Below are positions 43,701 through 55,975 of a stretch of DNA of 64,000 nt, one piece after another; position 1 is the stretch's first letter, and the number at the start of each line of letters is the position of its first letter. The stretch spans positions 14,776,785 to 14,840,784 of the forward strand of contig LS997567.1 in NCBI GenBank assembly GCA_000469685.2, given 5' to 3'. This DNA is from Haemonchus contortus. Its lineage: Eukaryota; Nematoda; Chromadorea; Rhabditida; Trichostrongylidae. The notes under the pieces are model-generated. The model had not been told where the DNA came from. It did not search any database and saw only the letters and a list, made by a program, of their open reading frames with translations. The translations under genes were made by a program, and so were the position numbers.

Positions 43701-45122
43701 TATGTATGTATGTATGTATGTATGTATGTATGTATGTATGTATGTATGTATGTATGTATGTATGTATGTATGTATGTATGTATGTATGTATGTATGTATG
43801 TATGTATGTATGTATGTATGTATGTATGTATGTATGTATGTATGTATGTATGTATGTATGTATGTATGTATGTATGTATGTATGTATGTATGTATGTATG
43901 TATGTATGTATGTATGTATGTATGTATGTATGTATGTATGTATGTATGTATGTATGTATGTATGTATGTATGTATGTATGTATGTATGTATGTATGTATG
44001 TATGTATGTATGTATGTATGTATGTATGTATGTATGTATGTATGTATGTATGTATGTATGTATGTATGTATGTATGTATGTATGTATGTATGTATGTATG
44101 TATGTATGTATGTATGTATGTATGTATGTATGTATGTATGTATGTATGTATGTATGTATGTATGTATGTATGTATGTATGTATGTATGTATGTATGTATT
44201 GTATGTATGTATGTATGTATGTATGTATGTATGTATGTATGTATGTATGTATGTATGTATGTATGTATGTATGTATGTATGTATGTATGTATGGTATGTA
44301 TGTATGTATGTATGTATGTATGTATGTATGTATGTATGATGTATGTATGTATGTATGTATGTATGTATGTATGTATGTATGTATGTATGTATGTATGTAT
44401 GTATGTATGTATGTATGTATGTATGTATGTATGTATGTATGTATGTATGTATGTATGTATGTATGTATGTATGTATGTATGTATGTATGTATGTATGTAT
44501 GTATGGTATGTATGTATGTATGTATGTATGTATGTATGTATGTATGTATGTATGTATGTATGTATGTATGTATGTATGTATGTATGTATGTATGTATGTA
44601 TGTATGTATGTATGTATGTATGTATGTATGTATGTATGTATGTATGTATGTATGTATGTATGTATGTATGTATGTATGTATGTATGTATGTATGTATGTA
44701 TGTATGTATGTATGTATGTATGTATGTATGTATGTATGTATGTATGTATGTATGTATGTATGTATGTATGTATGTATGTATGTATGTATGTATGTATGTA
44801 TGTATGTATGTATGTATGTATGTATGTATGTATGTATGTATGTATGTATGTATGTATGTATGTATGTATGTATGTATGTATGTATGTATGTATGTATGTA
44901 TGTATGTATGTATGTATGTATGTATGTATGTATGTATGTATGTATGTATGTATGTATGTATGTATGTATGTATGTATGTATGTATGTATGTATGTATGTA
45001 TGTATGTATGTATGTATGTATGTATGTATGTATGTATGTATGTATGTATGTATGTATGTATGTATGTATGTATGTATGTATGTATGTATGTATGTATGTA
45101 TGTATGTATGTATGTATGTATG
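43701..45122. repeat. (TATG)n microsatellite, about 355 copies, with phase slips
   Basis: A 1.42 kb tetranucleotide array, the reverse complement of the CATA arrays. Register changes occur near 44199 (TATTG), 44293 (TGGTA), 44338 (TGATG) and 44504 (TGGTA). Confidence 0.99.
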
Positions 45123-45565
45123 TCCCTGTATGTATGTTCCACACACCGTAGTCCCTTCTACACATGAGCAAATGCTCTAAATTAACTTCAGACCTCATAA
45201 AATAAATTCTGCAATAACCGCGGCCACACAGGTGGGTAGCTGTAGAAATGTGTAGATCCCTACAAATACTCAGGGGTACTGTCCTCTCAAAGTTAGTGTT
45301 CATGGCCCCACACAGCACAAACTGCACAGGGTTTCTTCGACTACATGGACTGCAGAGGTATTTTATTTGTATACATCAGAGTACTCTCCATGGCCCACAC
45401 AGCCACATTTCAAATCCCAAAAAAAATGATATCCGCTACAGAAGTGTCAAGGGAAATGCTCAGATGGTAAAGGTCCATATTGAAAATCAGAAGCTCATAT
45501 GGCTTCGTCCCTCATGACTAGAGCCCCTAGCGCACGCAATAGCGTGCGTAGCCGCTTGGTGCGTT
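45123..45565 (-). repeat. Dispersed repeat flanking the TATG array
   Basis: Reversed, it matches 4466-4885, including GTGTAGAAGGGACTAC next to the array and the hairpin CGCACGCAATAGCGTGCG at about 45534-45551. The array and this flank therefore probably moved together. Confidence 0.75.
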
Positions 45566-46204
45566 GAAACACCACGAAACAGTCGCAGAACTTCATGGTT
45601 CAAGAGTTTACCCAGGATGTTCTGCCTGTGATTATTCAAGTGGAAGCTTGGTTTCCGGAGCTTGACTTGCTTACATATAGAGTTATTCACTCAAATGAGT
45701 TGGTGAACTCATTTGCGGAAATAACTCTATACAATGCGTTTCATAATTATAAGTTCATCCGCAAACTTTGCACTTCCAGAAGAAGCAATCATTCAGGATT
45801 TTTTCTAGCATGATGAACGGATTTCCCAGGTTTCGGTTTTTTTCTTTTCTTTTTTTTTCGGTTTCTGCACCGTTTCATAATTATAAGGTCACCCTGAGAA
45901 AGTGTACAATTATTCATGGAGTAGAGGAAACTTCGTGTTTGAAGATACTTATAAGGGTAAGCATGTGTAGCAAATGCATTTCTAAACCTGACTGTCAACG
46001 GGTCGTGGTCGTCTGCTTTCCTCTGATGAGAAGGGTCATCATGAAGCTGGGCTCAGTACTCGAGCCATCTTCAAGCAAATAGAGAGATCCCCCTCGCCCA
46101 TTCAAAGATTCCTGGAGAGCCCTGATGTCCCTAGATATAACACCGACTGTGAACACCCATCCTACTATATACATATAACGCGCTAAGCGTGTCTGTAGGT
46201 CTGT
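45566..46204. other. No gene recognised; one strong hairpin
   Basis: A hairpin at 45676-45731 pairs TATAGAGTTATT and CAAATGAGTT with their complements around GGTG. Nothing else was recognised. Confidence 0.45.
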
Positions 46205-46335
46205 CTGTGTGTATGTGTATGTGTGTGTGCGTATGTGTATGCGTTTGTGTGTGCGTATGTGTGTGCGTATGTGTGTGCGTATGTGTGTGCGTGTGTGTAT
46301 GTGTGTGTGCGTATGTGTGTGTATGTGTTTGTGTT
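46205..46335. repeat. TG-rich simple repeat
   Basis: GTGTGTATGTGT and GTGTGCGTATGT units. Confidence 0.95.
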
Positions 46336-46339
46336 CTTT

Positions 46340-46960
46340 GAATCTAGGCGCTAAACAAGAAGTATTCTGGGGAGATAAAGCAAATTATGAAGTTGCGGTT
46401 GCTAACGTGGAAGTCAGATCCTATGAAATTGCGGAAGAGACAATACACTTATACATGGCTTTGAATGGTAAGAATTGATATACATTGAGAGGCTGAGTTC
46501 GGGAGGTTACCCCAAGTGGAATGTTGAGCCCTTTCACCTCTTTGCCAGTTGGCAAGACACCCTGAGTCGCTTCATGGTCCTTCAGCGAGCTCCATGTGTC
46601 GGCGATCATCAGGATTGAAGGCAAATCTACTTATCCAACGCATTATCTAACCCAATCCAGCATAAGTTCTTTGCTCATCATGTGGGTTGTACTGACCTTG
46701 ATCTTAAATTCGAACGGGGAACAAATGCGACACGACCGCTTCTGGGCAATATGGCTGGTAATATGTTGGGAGCACTTTGATCGATTGAATGTTTTGATCG
46801 TTGGTTTCTGTCGAATCCTCCAGATCTTGCAAAAAAATTTTGCAATTCTATTTTGCGCAAACTTTCGCAGCTCTTCCCTGCTGGACTTATAGTGCACCCG
46901 TATTCGTTCCGTGTATTGGCATTTCTGGTGCTGCATAAATATGAAATAGGGCTGTAAATG
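46340..46960 (-). pseudogene. DDE-superfamily (pogo/Tc5-type) transposase remnant
   Basis: On the minus strand a frame near 46690-46640 has MMSKELMLDWV. It is followed, after a break, by PSILMIADTWSSLKDHEA at about 46624-46570 and LNIPLGVTSRTQPLNVYQFL at about 46520-46460, then PFKAMYKCIVSSAIS. The pattern of an Asp in ...DTW followed by ...TQPLxVY and a Phe-Lys segment matches DDE_1-type transposases. The C-terminal part continues with stops to about 46340. Upstream sequence to 46960 may be the N-terminal part. Dead. Confidence 0.65.
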
Positions 46961-47129
46961 GTCTATATGATACGTAAATGTGTTTTGCAAGCGTTTAGGG
47001 CATTTTTTTATAAAAGCAGAACAAACAAGTGCATCTCCGTGTCGCGCCTACCAATCCATCGTCCTAACACTAGGCTATCGCTGCATGTTCGGAACTGCTC
47101 GGGTCACGTATACAAGCAGCACCCGGGGA

Positions 47130-47266
47130 AAAAGGGCTCATAACTTTGTTCTCAGGATCGTTCGGCAGATTTGAAACCCAGATTTGAAAACAGCGTTTGA
47201 AAACGCTTACACGGGATACATTTCATCTTGAATGGCCACTGCGAATTAGTATCCTTCCCTTGTTAA
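47130..47266 (-). repeat. GTCGCAGTGGCCA-family repeat end
   Basis: Reversed, the order AAGGGAAGGATACTAATTCG, CAGTGGCCATTCAAGATG, then AAATCTGCCGAACGATCC is shared with 30775-31225, 55365-55490 and 59130-59235. Confidence 0.65.
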
Positions 47267-47388
47267 ATCTTACTCTTGGTTCTGCACCACGAGCAATCAG
47301 GGTGTTTCGCCGTTTATTAGAATAAATTACTCTGTCACTGAATCGTGTACTTTACTCGTTTACGAGAAAGACCAAGAATATCTCTAGA
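47267..47388 (+). repeat. Roughly 125 bp dispersed repeat, copy 2
   Basis: Same as 40352-40478. It follows directly on the preceding repeat end, so one may have inserted next to the other. Confidence 0.75.
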
Positions 47389-47850
47389 AAAAGTCGCCCA
47401 AGTCACAGCAGCGAGCGAGTGATATCCAATGCTGTTTTGGTCGCGGTCATTCAATCGTCTTTCGATAAAGTTTCGATAGAGCTTGAGTAGTGGATAGTCG
47501 AATTACAATTCTCTGGCTAATACCAAAGTAATTGATGTGTTGCCGGAAACATTAGTGTATGTTGTATGGTAGCTCAACTGATTAACAAATAATGGTCGAG
47601 ACCCTTTTGTTCGTTTTTGCTTCTAAAAACTATTGCTAAATGAATGAGTCCTCTTTGAGATTCTTACTCTTTGTGGAATAGCAGTCGGATGACCCTGCTG
47701 ACTCCGAGCTCCACTCTTTTTCATGTGAAGATGGCCAGTCCCCCACACCCACTTTGGACGCTGTGGTAGAGTAGGAAGGAGGTATAGATTTCGGGCCAAG
47801 CGCACACACACATACACCCACTCCCATACACGCACCAATACCATATCCAC
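47389..47850. other. No gene recognised
   Basis: Neither strand shows a supported exon or a shared repeat. Confidence 0.4.
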
Positions 47851-47920
47851 TTTCACTCCTATATCACACCAACCACACACACTCATATACACATACGCGC
47901 ATACACACATACACACATAC

Positions 47921-47977
<57 letters not shown>

Positions 47978-48070
47978 TACACACATACACACATATACAT
48001 ACATGCACATGCAGCACGTACACACCAACACACATACATGCCTACACACAAACCAACAGATACACGCACA
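47851..48070. repeat. (CACATA)n simple repeat
   Basis: ACACATACACATACACATAC units, densest at 47920-48000. A long minus-strand frame through it is a Met/Cys/Val repeat. Confidence 0.95.
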
Positions 48071-48156
48071 CGAAAAACACGTAAACACCTACACGTATAC
48101 AGGCCACCGGACACACGGAGCACGATATATAGCGAGGTAATTCGTTTTTTCTTATA

Positions 48157-49410
48157 CAGGGTGCGCCATAAATATGGCAACAACTTTTCGAACCTCTGTA
48201 ATTTCCTTGTTTGGAGAGTCTCTCCAAATCTGCACATGCCCTTATGTTTATGATATACCTTAGGCCACATACCTACCTTGGTGCTTTCGAGTCGTCAGAT
48301 TTCAGAAAACGGTGGTGCCCCGCAGACAGCCACCAACCGTCACGTCTTTGCGCGCATTCGGTGAATCCTTTCCCGGAATCGCTTCTCGTTTCAACATTTC
48401 CCACATGGCAATCTGCGCAGAAAGGTCAACGACAGATCTTAAAACAGTCGTCTTGTCCTACACTACCCCTTTTCTGAGTACAATAGCTTTTGAAGCAGTA
48501 CGCTGCGGAACCTTCAGATACAGGAGAAAAACGACTGCTGATTTGTTTGTATGTTCTAATCCGAGGGGAAGAGTCTATCCAGAGTAAATACAATTGTATC
48601 GTAGTGAAATTCGAAAGACTCATACGCTTCTTAAAGTTAAGAAGCTGGAGAGAAAAAACTAATTCTGTGCGTTACTCGTGCGCGGCAGCGCTTCGACAAA
48701 TCTTTGCTTGACCAAAGGGTGCTCAGCGTGGGCGAAATGTTGAGATCCCAGAGTATACATGTATTTCACACTACGAGTGCTGAAGTCGCCGAGAAGAGTC
48801 ACATCGCCTTTCATAGCCATTTTCCCTCTTTTGTGATGGTTTGAGCTAGAATCTCTACCATCAGAGTGATATCGCAAATTTTGGTCGAGAAAAATGCAAA
48901 ACTTAATCCGAACCTCTCTAAGAAAGGTTTTCCTGAAAGGATGCTGCTGAGGGTCAAAGATTTTTTCAGGGATACGTTTTGAAAACTACGGCGCACTCGC
49001 TCACGAAAGGGACAGGATCGAGACTGTTGCTGAGGGAATGTTCGCGATTTTATCACAGCTTCAAATCCTCCTACGAATTTCCCGAACCACAATTTTATGG
49101 GACGCTGGATATAGCCTATACTGGAGAGGGAAGCCTGCGCTTCCAAACGCATCATTGTTGCTGCTTCTGAGAAAGCATCGAGAAAAGCCTGGGCTGGAGT
49201 TTCTCAAGAAGCTCTGCGTGCCACCGCCGATTAGTAGCCGAAGCGTCTCCTAGCTATAATTACTGCAGGGAACGGTTATATAAGATGGTTGTGTGTTCGT
49301 TTTGTAGATGCGACGCATAGTAAATAACTCACATGAATTCACAATGCATCAATGAACACTGCGGGTTCTGTAGCCCAATTCTTTTGTTACCATATTTATG
49401 GCGCACCCTG
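48157..49410 (+). mobile_element. Mariner transposon with intact termini and dead transposase
   Basis: The ends are CAGGGTGCGCCATAAATA at 48157 and its exact complement ending at 49410, flanked by TA on both sides (48155-48156 and 49411-49412). The 1254 bp length is typical of mariner elements. Inside, broken frames carry ATNRHVFARIR near 48330, then AEKSHIAFHSHFPSFVMV at about 48790-48840, where the usual VMVWAGIS follows as a stop. Then come LVEKNAKLNPNL near 48880, ACASKRI near 49135, and the C-terminal VSQEALRA near 49200. The DEKxF region and the QDGAPSH region are destroyed. It inserted upstream of the fold-back element at 49543. Confidence 0.9.
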
Positions 49411-49542
49411 TATGTTGAAATAAGCGATATGATGGAGCGTATGCCTTCCGTGTATATCTACCCTGTTTTACCCAAAGCTTTGATTGACTGATTACCGCCT
49501 CCACAAAACTGCGTTTGTGGAACCTCTTGAAAATGATTCTTA

Positions 49543-51512
49543 CAGGGAAGGTCTACCAGAGCGTGGAAAGCTTTTTGGTATGGTTTTTTGCATGGTGTAG
49601 GGGCATGAGCACTGAGTACGGAACTATGGCCCATTTCCGCTTAATGGCCTTCTGAATGCCAAAAAAAGAGTGAAAATGATTCTGAGAAATTGCGCCTTAC
49701 CCCAATAAGCATCGCTTATTCAATTCATGGCGTCGACTGTCCCCACAGTAGAAGGCGTCAGGGGACTGCGCATTGAAAATAACGTAAACAGTAGCCAAAA
49801 AGGGAGTCACATGTTGAAACACGTTCGGGGAAGTTTAACATGTGCTCTCCACGGTTGAACTGCTGGCAGCGACGGATTGTGTGATGGATAGCAATGTGGA
49901 CTTTGAGTTGGGACGACTAGGATGGGTTGATGGTTCAGATCCCCGTGGCTTTGCCACTTTTGCAATTTATGCTGCCACCTCCAGTTTGGCTTCATATTGC
50001 ACCAGGGCCAAAGCAAGTGTCGTTAGAATTTGATGTGTGGAGCACTATTAGTGAAGGAGCTTCCAGGCTTCACACTCTCAGGAGTCCCCCCCCCTTCCCC
50101 CACCCCTCAACTTCCTCACGTAGTTTTTTCATAGGTTGTTTTCATCAACTGTTTTTGCATCCCTCACATCGAAAGTTCATTCAGTTCGTAAAATTTTGGT
50201 AAATTGGTATGATAACATTTCGGTAGTCAAAAAATCATATCATCTGGTCTTCGGACATTGTATGGACATGCACAGTCTATACAATTCTTTGAAAAATTCG
50301 GACAGTATTTTTTGATTGTTGTTTTATTTCTATAGAGTTCCTCCGAAACTGATGAAAGGCGTATCTAATTTCGATGACTTCACCGTTTCTTATCCTAGCG
50401 TTGATTTTGCGCCGTTGAAGGGTTTTAGTCCACTGTTCTGGTTGGTCATCTCTATTTCCCTCTCTCCTCACGATCAGTTTCTTCTGTAGCCACCCCGACT
50501 TCAGGAATGTCCTTCTTGATAGTGTACTAACACCTCTTCATAGCAGGACGCGGAGTCAGGGGATTGTTTGTTGGGAACGGGTATCATATGAACCCTCCAC
50601 CTGGTCATTAATCTAGTAATCCGGCGCGAGAATGATTTTTTTCAGGGGTGGCAGCTTTTTATGTCAAGCCTAATGCTCATGGATGCTTCAGCAAGAAGGC
50701 GAGTCGAAAAAAATCTGATCCGTTTCCCCACAGAAGTCCACCGCAGAGAAAGGTCGGGATCAGGAGCTACAATGAATATGGGAATCCTGTTGTCTTTGCA
50801 TTGACGAGCGAAGTCGGCGACAGCTTCCATCGAACAGGAGCCATATTATAGGGTTTTGACCGCCATTACAACACTTATATAGTGTGACATGAAGGGACCC
50901 CTTTATACTTCTATGAGTGTGGAGCCTGGGAGCTTCTCCACTGATAGTGCTCCGCACATCAAATTCTAACGGCTTGTAGAGGTTATCGCTGGTTCTGGTC
51001 GCGACCATGACCAGTCAAGCACTTGCTTTGGCCCTTGTGCAATATGAACCAACCTGGAGGGGCAGCATAAAATGCAAAAACGACAATGACTCCGGGACTC
51101 AAACCATCAACCCAGCCTAGTCTTCCCAACTCGCAGTCCACATCGCTATCCACCGCACCATCCGTCGCTGACAGTGGCTCAAGCGTGAACAGCTTATAGA
51201 GCTTAAAGCTTCCCCGCACTTTTCAACACGTTTCAACACGTGGCTCCCTTTTTTGGCTACCGTTCACATTATTTTCAATGCGCAGTCCACGGGCGCCTTC
51301 TACTGTGCTGAGAGTCGACGCCATGAATGAAACAAACGACGCTTAGTAGGTCAAAACGGCAATTTCTGATAAAATCATTTTCACCCTTTTTTGGCATATA
51401 GATGGCCACCATTTAGCGGAAATGGGCCATAGTTTTGTACTCAGTGCTTATGGCCCTACACCATGCAAAACCATTTTCAAAAAGCGTCCCACGCCCTGAA
51501 AGACCTTCCTTG
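49543..51512. mobile_element. Fold-back element with very long inverted arms, copy 2 (about 1970 bp)
   Basis: The left arm runs 49543-50060 and the right arm about 50900-51512. The ends read CAGGGAAGGTCTACCAG and, reversed, CAAGGAAGGTCTTTCAGG. Both arms carry the MASTV... frame seen in copy 1, here broken. The centre (about 50200-50850) is about 650 bp, mostly absent from copy 1. It holds a 62-codon minus-strand frame (50830-50642, contains NRIPIFIVAPDPDLSLRW) that looks protein-like. It lies directly upstream of the membrane-protein gene, so upstream exons of that gene may be displaced by it. Confidence 0.8.
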
Positions 51513-51764
51513 TTAGAGAAACTACGACGCCTGCACCCAAGAAAACTGCCCTATTCCTAATACTTGTAGAGATGTCTCAATCAGCCAGTTTATTGTGAGA
51601 GTACTACAGCCATCTTTAACGTTGGTTTCCTTATTCAGCTGAATATTAGTTTTTATATGTTAGTGGCACCCTTCTCCGTTGCGGACCTTTATTCAAAGAT
51701 ATTAGAGTCCTTTACGTTACCATATTTATTTCTTTACATAATTATTGTTAAACATAATATGTAG

Positions 51765-54700
51765 GTCTCGCTCATGCGGCAGTGCCCTTGAAGTTGCCCG
51801 AGGGGCTCCTTTGACCAGTGTTAACGGAAGCAAAAAGGTGGTCCATCTCTCGGTATGGCTCCCATGAATTGCATCTTATTAATAGGGTGGTTTCAGAACT
51901 TTGCTCAGCTAATGTCCTCGTTCAAACACGTGGCAAGGAATGTTTCGAGTTTAAATAATACACAGCGACATTTTAAGGTGATTAACACGTATGAATTTTC
52001 CTCCTCGTATGAATTTGAGCGTGTATGATGCAAACCGATGACTTTGTGTTTTTTTTTTGACAGGAAATGAGAATGCGACTCTTTGCGGCACGAACAGCCA
52101 TTGATGTTCATCCGAAGCTTATTCTTAGCACAAAAGAAAAGCTGTCGAAGGAACTGAATCCTTCGAAGGAATCGATTCATTTCTCGTTCTAGCCGTGTTG
52201 TTTTTCATATTGATTTTATTGTTCAGTTATAGGATATGGGGAGCTCGCCTGGCGTGCTTTCGATGCATGCTGCGCAAATACTGGATACTATCTGTGTGGG
52301 TTGTCTGAGTTTCCTTTCAGCATGTATACTACAATTAATTACGTTATCCTTTAGGGTGATGCCAATATATCAGATCCCACACCAGGTTTAAATTTTTATT
52401 TGGACTCGGAATTTTGTTGTGGACACGACAGAATTTTAAGTGCCTGTGTCGGATGCACATATGCGCCAGCTTGTGGCACAATGCAGAAGTAGTGCGGAAC
52501 TTGTACAAAATTTGCTATATGAACCCTTGTAAGCTGTTTTTTGAATTGAAGTGTGAAACCTTGATGAACGTCAATAGGAACGAGTTTGGGTTTTTTCCAA
52601 TAAGTGCAATAATTAGTATGCATCGTCAAAGAAAAAACGTGGTGTGTGGAATTCAAAGATGTGGCAATACTATTCTGAGGTAATCTCCATAACTAACATC
52701 TTGTTTCATCGGCGGTTCTTCGCTTTCGTTGCTCGTAAGATTCGTTTTGAATCTGGTCATTTGAAATGTGAAATCCTTTTTTCAAACCATTTTATTAGCT
52801 GTATACAAAATATGACATAGTGTCAATCAAGCGGCGTAGTTGCCGAAGTGTTTGAACACGTTCGTTCAGCCGCAAACGAGACCAACGATTAATCAGCTAG
52901 CTTCTGACGGAAGTTCTCGGGTATCCTTCACCCACAGCTCTTACTGGAAAATGCCCGGGTGCAGTTGGTATCCTGCCCATCAATGCTGCCAAAAGCTTCG
53001 AAGTTTGGCAGCTATTCCTTCAGTAACCTCCAATCACTTATTTCCTGGTGCTTGAACGAAGCCATAGATTCCTCTAAAAAGTACCTATTCAAACGCTTCG
53101 CCCACCCTAGACGTAGCTTTTCTGAGTTTACTTGTGCATAGCACACCTTAGATCTTGCTCATTCCAACACGTTTTTCTGGCCTGCAGCCCTTGGTGGGAG
53201 CCCTTCCTGCCCGCTTTTCCGGTGCATGTTCACTGCCTCCCCCTTATTGCGCAGTTTATCTGATCTCACGTAAGCCCTCTTGATCTTATTCTAGATTTCA
53301 CCTATTACAGACTAGAGACCACATCTGCACGGGTCTCTCTAGGTAATACCGTATATCGCGGCAGATAAACAGGCACACCAACCTAGTGGTTTCCAATTAT
53401 ATATAGTGAGCAATAAAGACTCGTGTTTTATATTGATATATTGTAAGGAATACAAACTCGTGATTGGCTCGATATGTGTAAGAGCAGCTGTATCGATTTT
53501 TCGGAAAATTTCAAGCGCTTGTCTTTCTAGATAAATCGATAGGAACTATTCTAAAGCGAGTTCTGGGGAAATATCGAGAAAGAAATAGCGAAGCCGTAGA
53601 GAAACTCCAATTATGCTCAAAGGAGTATCAGTTCTGTTAAATTGATTTTTTTTTCAGAAAGACTGATTTTAGGTATGACCATAAATGGAGGAATTACTGT
53701 ACTGATGTATTTCTTGGGGAGGAAGGTAACAAGTTCATCAAACTACATAATCGCCAAGGCTGGGTTGTACCACTGAAGAGCCTCTGTGATAAGGTAATGT
53801 CGCACCCAGGAAAGGCAAAATACTGTTACAATTTTTCTTCTGCGCTAAAGTTGAAACTTCTCGGATATCTTTGTTGCCGTAGTTGCTATATTGGTTGCTC
53901 AATTGGTGACATAATATCGATATGTAGGTTGGGATATCGTCGACTTTCTTCACTGACAATAAAAACGTCACTCTGAAAGAAGCTCGTGCGCTAGTTTTAA
54001 AGTCTCGATTAGAGATAACTAGTGAGCCAAGTGGTTGGCTCGTGGAGAACGATCATCTTGGTCTGAAGTATGTCTCTGATTTAATTGCACGTCTACATAC
54101 ATGGTTCCAAGATTATGGGTGCCAAATCATTACTATGTACTTGAGGCTTCAAATTTGTGAATGACAATTGAATCTATATGCACATTTGCCTTCCATTTTG
54201 AATTATAACCATTAGCACGAACCATGCCCAGTGTGTGCTTTTGAACTTCTCGCATTTCGCACGCAGTCTATTCCATTTCTTTCCAACCTTTCTCGTGTCT
54301 TACATTCGAGGATTCCGAACTAGGATTGCAATTACGACAGGTTCCTTCTAATCGTTGACCACAGGGAGGAGTAAAGTTTTTGGGATCCGGAGAGAAGGAC
54401 TTCCACTCCTCTACGTTAATGAAATCGGGCAGCTGGCGCCGCTGCCACTCTTGAACAAGCTTGGCTTTGTGGTATACGTGCCCACCCTTAAAAGAATTAG
54501 CATCTTTCTGTATTTCTTGAAGATACGCTCGCTGTCAAAATCGTAAATGAAGCGCAGTTGATAGCAATGGCAATGAAGCTTCTGCTTGACAATCCGTCCC
54601 ATCGACAGCTCGATAAATCCTGCTCTGTTGCTTTTCTTTTGCTGGGTCACCCAGAATCGTGATCGACTCGGAAACAAACTAACAATAACCCAATTTTCAG

Positions 54701-55186
54701 AAACGGTAATATTTCTATCCCTTTTGATCGTGCTTTTCTGTATCATTAAAGAGCTTTCTGTACGGTCGTCATTGGAATCACAAGTAATTCAACTATGCAT
54801 TTCCTCCTCTTGCGTGCGAATGATTGCTAGTGACATCGAAGGAGCCTTTACCATATAAAATATAGTGGGAGTCCCAGATCAGTACCTATGCATATTGCAT
54901 GAAGGCCCTCTTGCGCATTTAGTCAAAAGCGGATTAATTAAAATTGATGAACTATTCCTGCCTCGGGAGTTTCTAAGTTGTGGTGCCCATAATTTTGAGA
55001 CATCTTGTATATTTCTGTTTTCATGATTTTCGTTATTTTTTTCCAAGTCAGTGTTTATTATTAGGAACCTTGACCTAATGTTCTATCTTGCCACTGAATT
55101 AGATCCACACGCAGTACACATGCGCCTTGCTCTCTACAACGAGCAAACGTACGCGGATCGAGGCAGAATTCGAGTTGCTGGGAAAT
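51765..55186 (+). CDS. Spliced gene for a single-pass membrane protein of unknown family (5' and 3' ends missing)
   Basis: Plus-strand exons join in phase: 51765-51837, 51909-51977, 52129-52293, 52355-52385, 53531-53624, 53658-53793, 53928-54067 and 55065-55186. The first exons look extracellular (Ser-rich, with possible N-glycosylation sites NVS and NNT). Exon 52129-52293 has one membrane helix (SFLVLAVLFFILILLFSYRI) followed by basic, Cys-containing sequence, so the later exons should be cytosolic. These include SIGTILKRVLGKYRERNSEA, FIKLHNRQGWVVPLKSLCDK, TLKEARALVLKSRLEI and DPHAVHMRLALYNEQTYADR. Two introns are odd: 53625-53657 is only 33 bp, and 52386-53530 follows a 31 bp exon. A stronger acceptor at 52063 gives an alternative exon ending in a stop at 52190. 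The last exon ends at phase 1. It could be the front of the tyrosine phosphatase gene at 60340 (inference). Confidence 0.65.
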
Positions 55187-55364
55187 GTAGGTTGCACTAC
55201 ATAGCTGTCGTCTTTAGCTCTGGTTTTTTATTTGATTTCCGTTTCGAATTATATCGCAATGTCTGATGATCACTGCAGTAGCTTTAGTCAGTTAGTAAGT
55301 ATAGGCGTATGCATATTGTTACTCTAAAAGACGTTGTGTTTACGGTAGTGTTCAGCTCTACCCT

Positions 55365-55490
55365 AGACTCTAACTAGGGATGGATACTTGGTCGCAGTGG
55401 TCATTTAAGATGAGATGCGTGTCGCCGTAGGTGGTTTCAGACGCTATTATCAATATGTGTTCCAAATCTGCTGAACGATTCTGGAAAGAA
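55365..55490 (+). repeat. GTCGCAGTGGCCA-family repeat
   Basis: It starts near ACTAGGGATGGATACTTGGT and ends near CCAAATCTGCTGAACGATTC, as in 30775-31225 and, reversed, 47130-47266 and 59130-59235. It lies in the presumed intron after the membrane-protein exons. Confidence 0.65.
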
Positions 55491-55552
55491 AGTCATGGAA
55501 CCGATTGCTCCCTGTGTTATACCAGTGTACCGAATAGATGACCGAGCCGAGC

Positions 55553-55625
55553 AAAGCTGTTGCTGTCCAGCGGTGGCGCAGCTGGTGGGACGTTTGACCT
55601 GTTGGCATGACAGGGATGTTCATCT
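55553..55625 (+). repeat. tRNA-like SINE head
   Basis: GGTGGCGCAGCTGGTGGGAC gives a good pol III A box, and GATGTTCATCTCC, about 35 bp further, resembles a B box. Spacing is tRNA-like but no full cloverleaf forms. Confidence 0.35.
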
Positions 55626-55975
55626 CCTTGATGCACGCGCTCTTTCGCTTTCCCATGTGCGTTCTAAATGCTAGACGCTTGCAAAATGCTGTTTCTAACC
55701 ACTGAACTCCCCCACATTTTAGAATACCAGAGAATACTAATTCAACAAAAATTTTCTTCATCATGACTGACCAAACAGATACGCCTTTCTACACCGAACG
55801 CTCGCCATGATCATCTGACCTTTGCGACGCTGTTACAACTTAACTGACATTTTTTACCCATTGACGACAATCACGTTGAGCGGAAAAGCGCCGTGAGACG
55901 CGCTTATCCTGTACACGTGACTGCAGCCCCTAGGTAGACTACATGGTCCTTCATGAATTCATGATCATTGCATTC

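Noticed and set aside
46348..46467. Apparent plus-strand exon (GAATCTAG acceptor, AATG|GTAAGA donor, open frame KQEVFWGDKANYEVAVANVE)
   Set aside because: The opposite strand continues the DDE transposase remnant through this segment, so the plus-strand frame is antisense coincidence.
52414..52683. 89-codon plus-strand frame starting MLWTRQNFKC, and the Cys-rich read-through of exon 52355 ending at 52494
   Set aside because: The exon is better ended at the CAG|GTTTAA donor at 52385, which leads in phase to four further exons. The read-through remains a possible alternative end.
54411..54746. 111-codon minus-strand frame and the 63-codon plus-strand frame opposite it at 54355-54546
   Set aside because: Neither has splice context consistent with the surrounding exons, and both lie inside the intron 54068-55064 that is fixed by phase.
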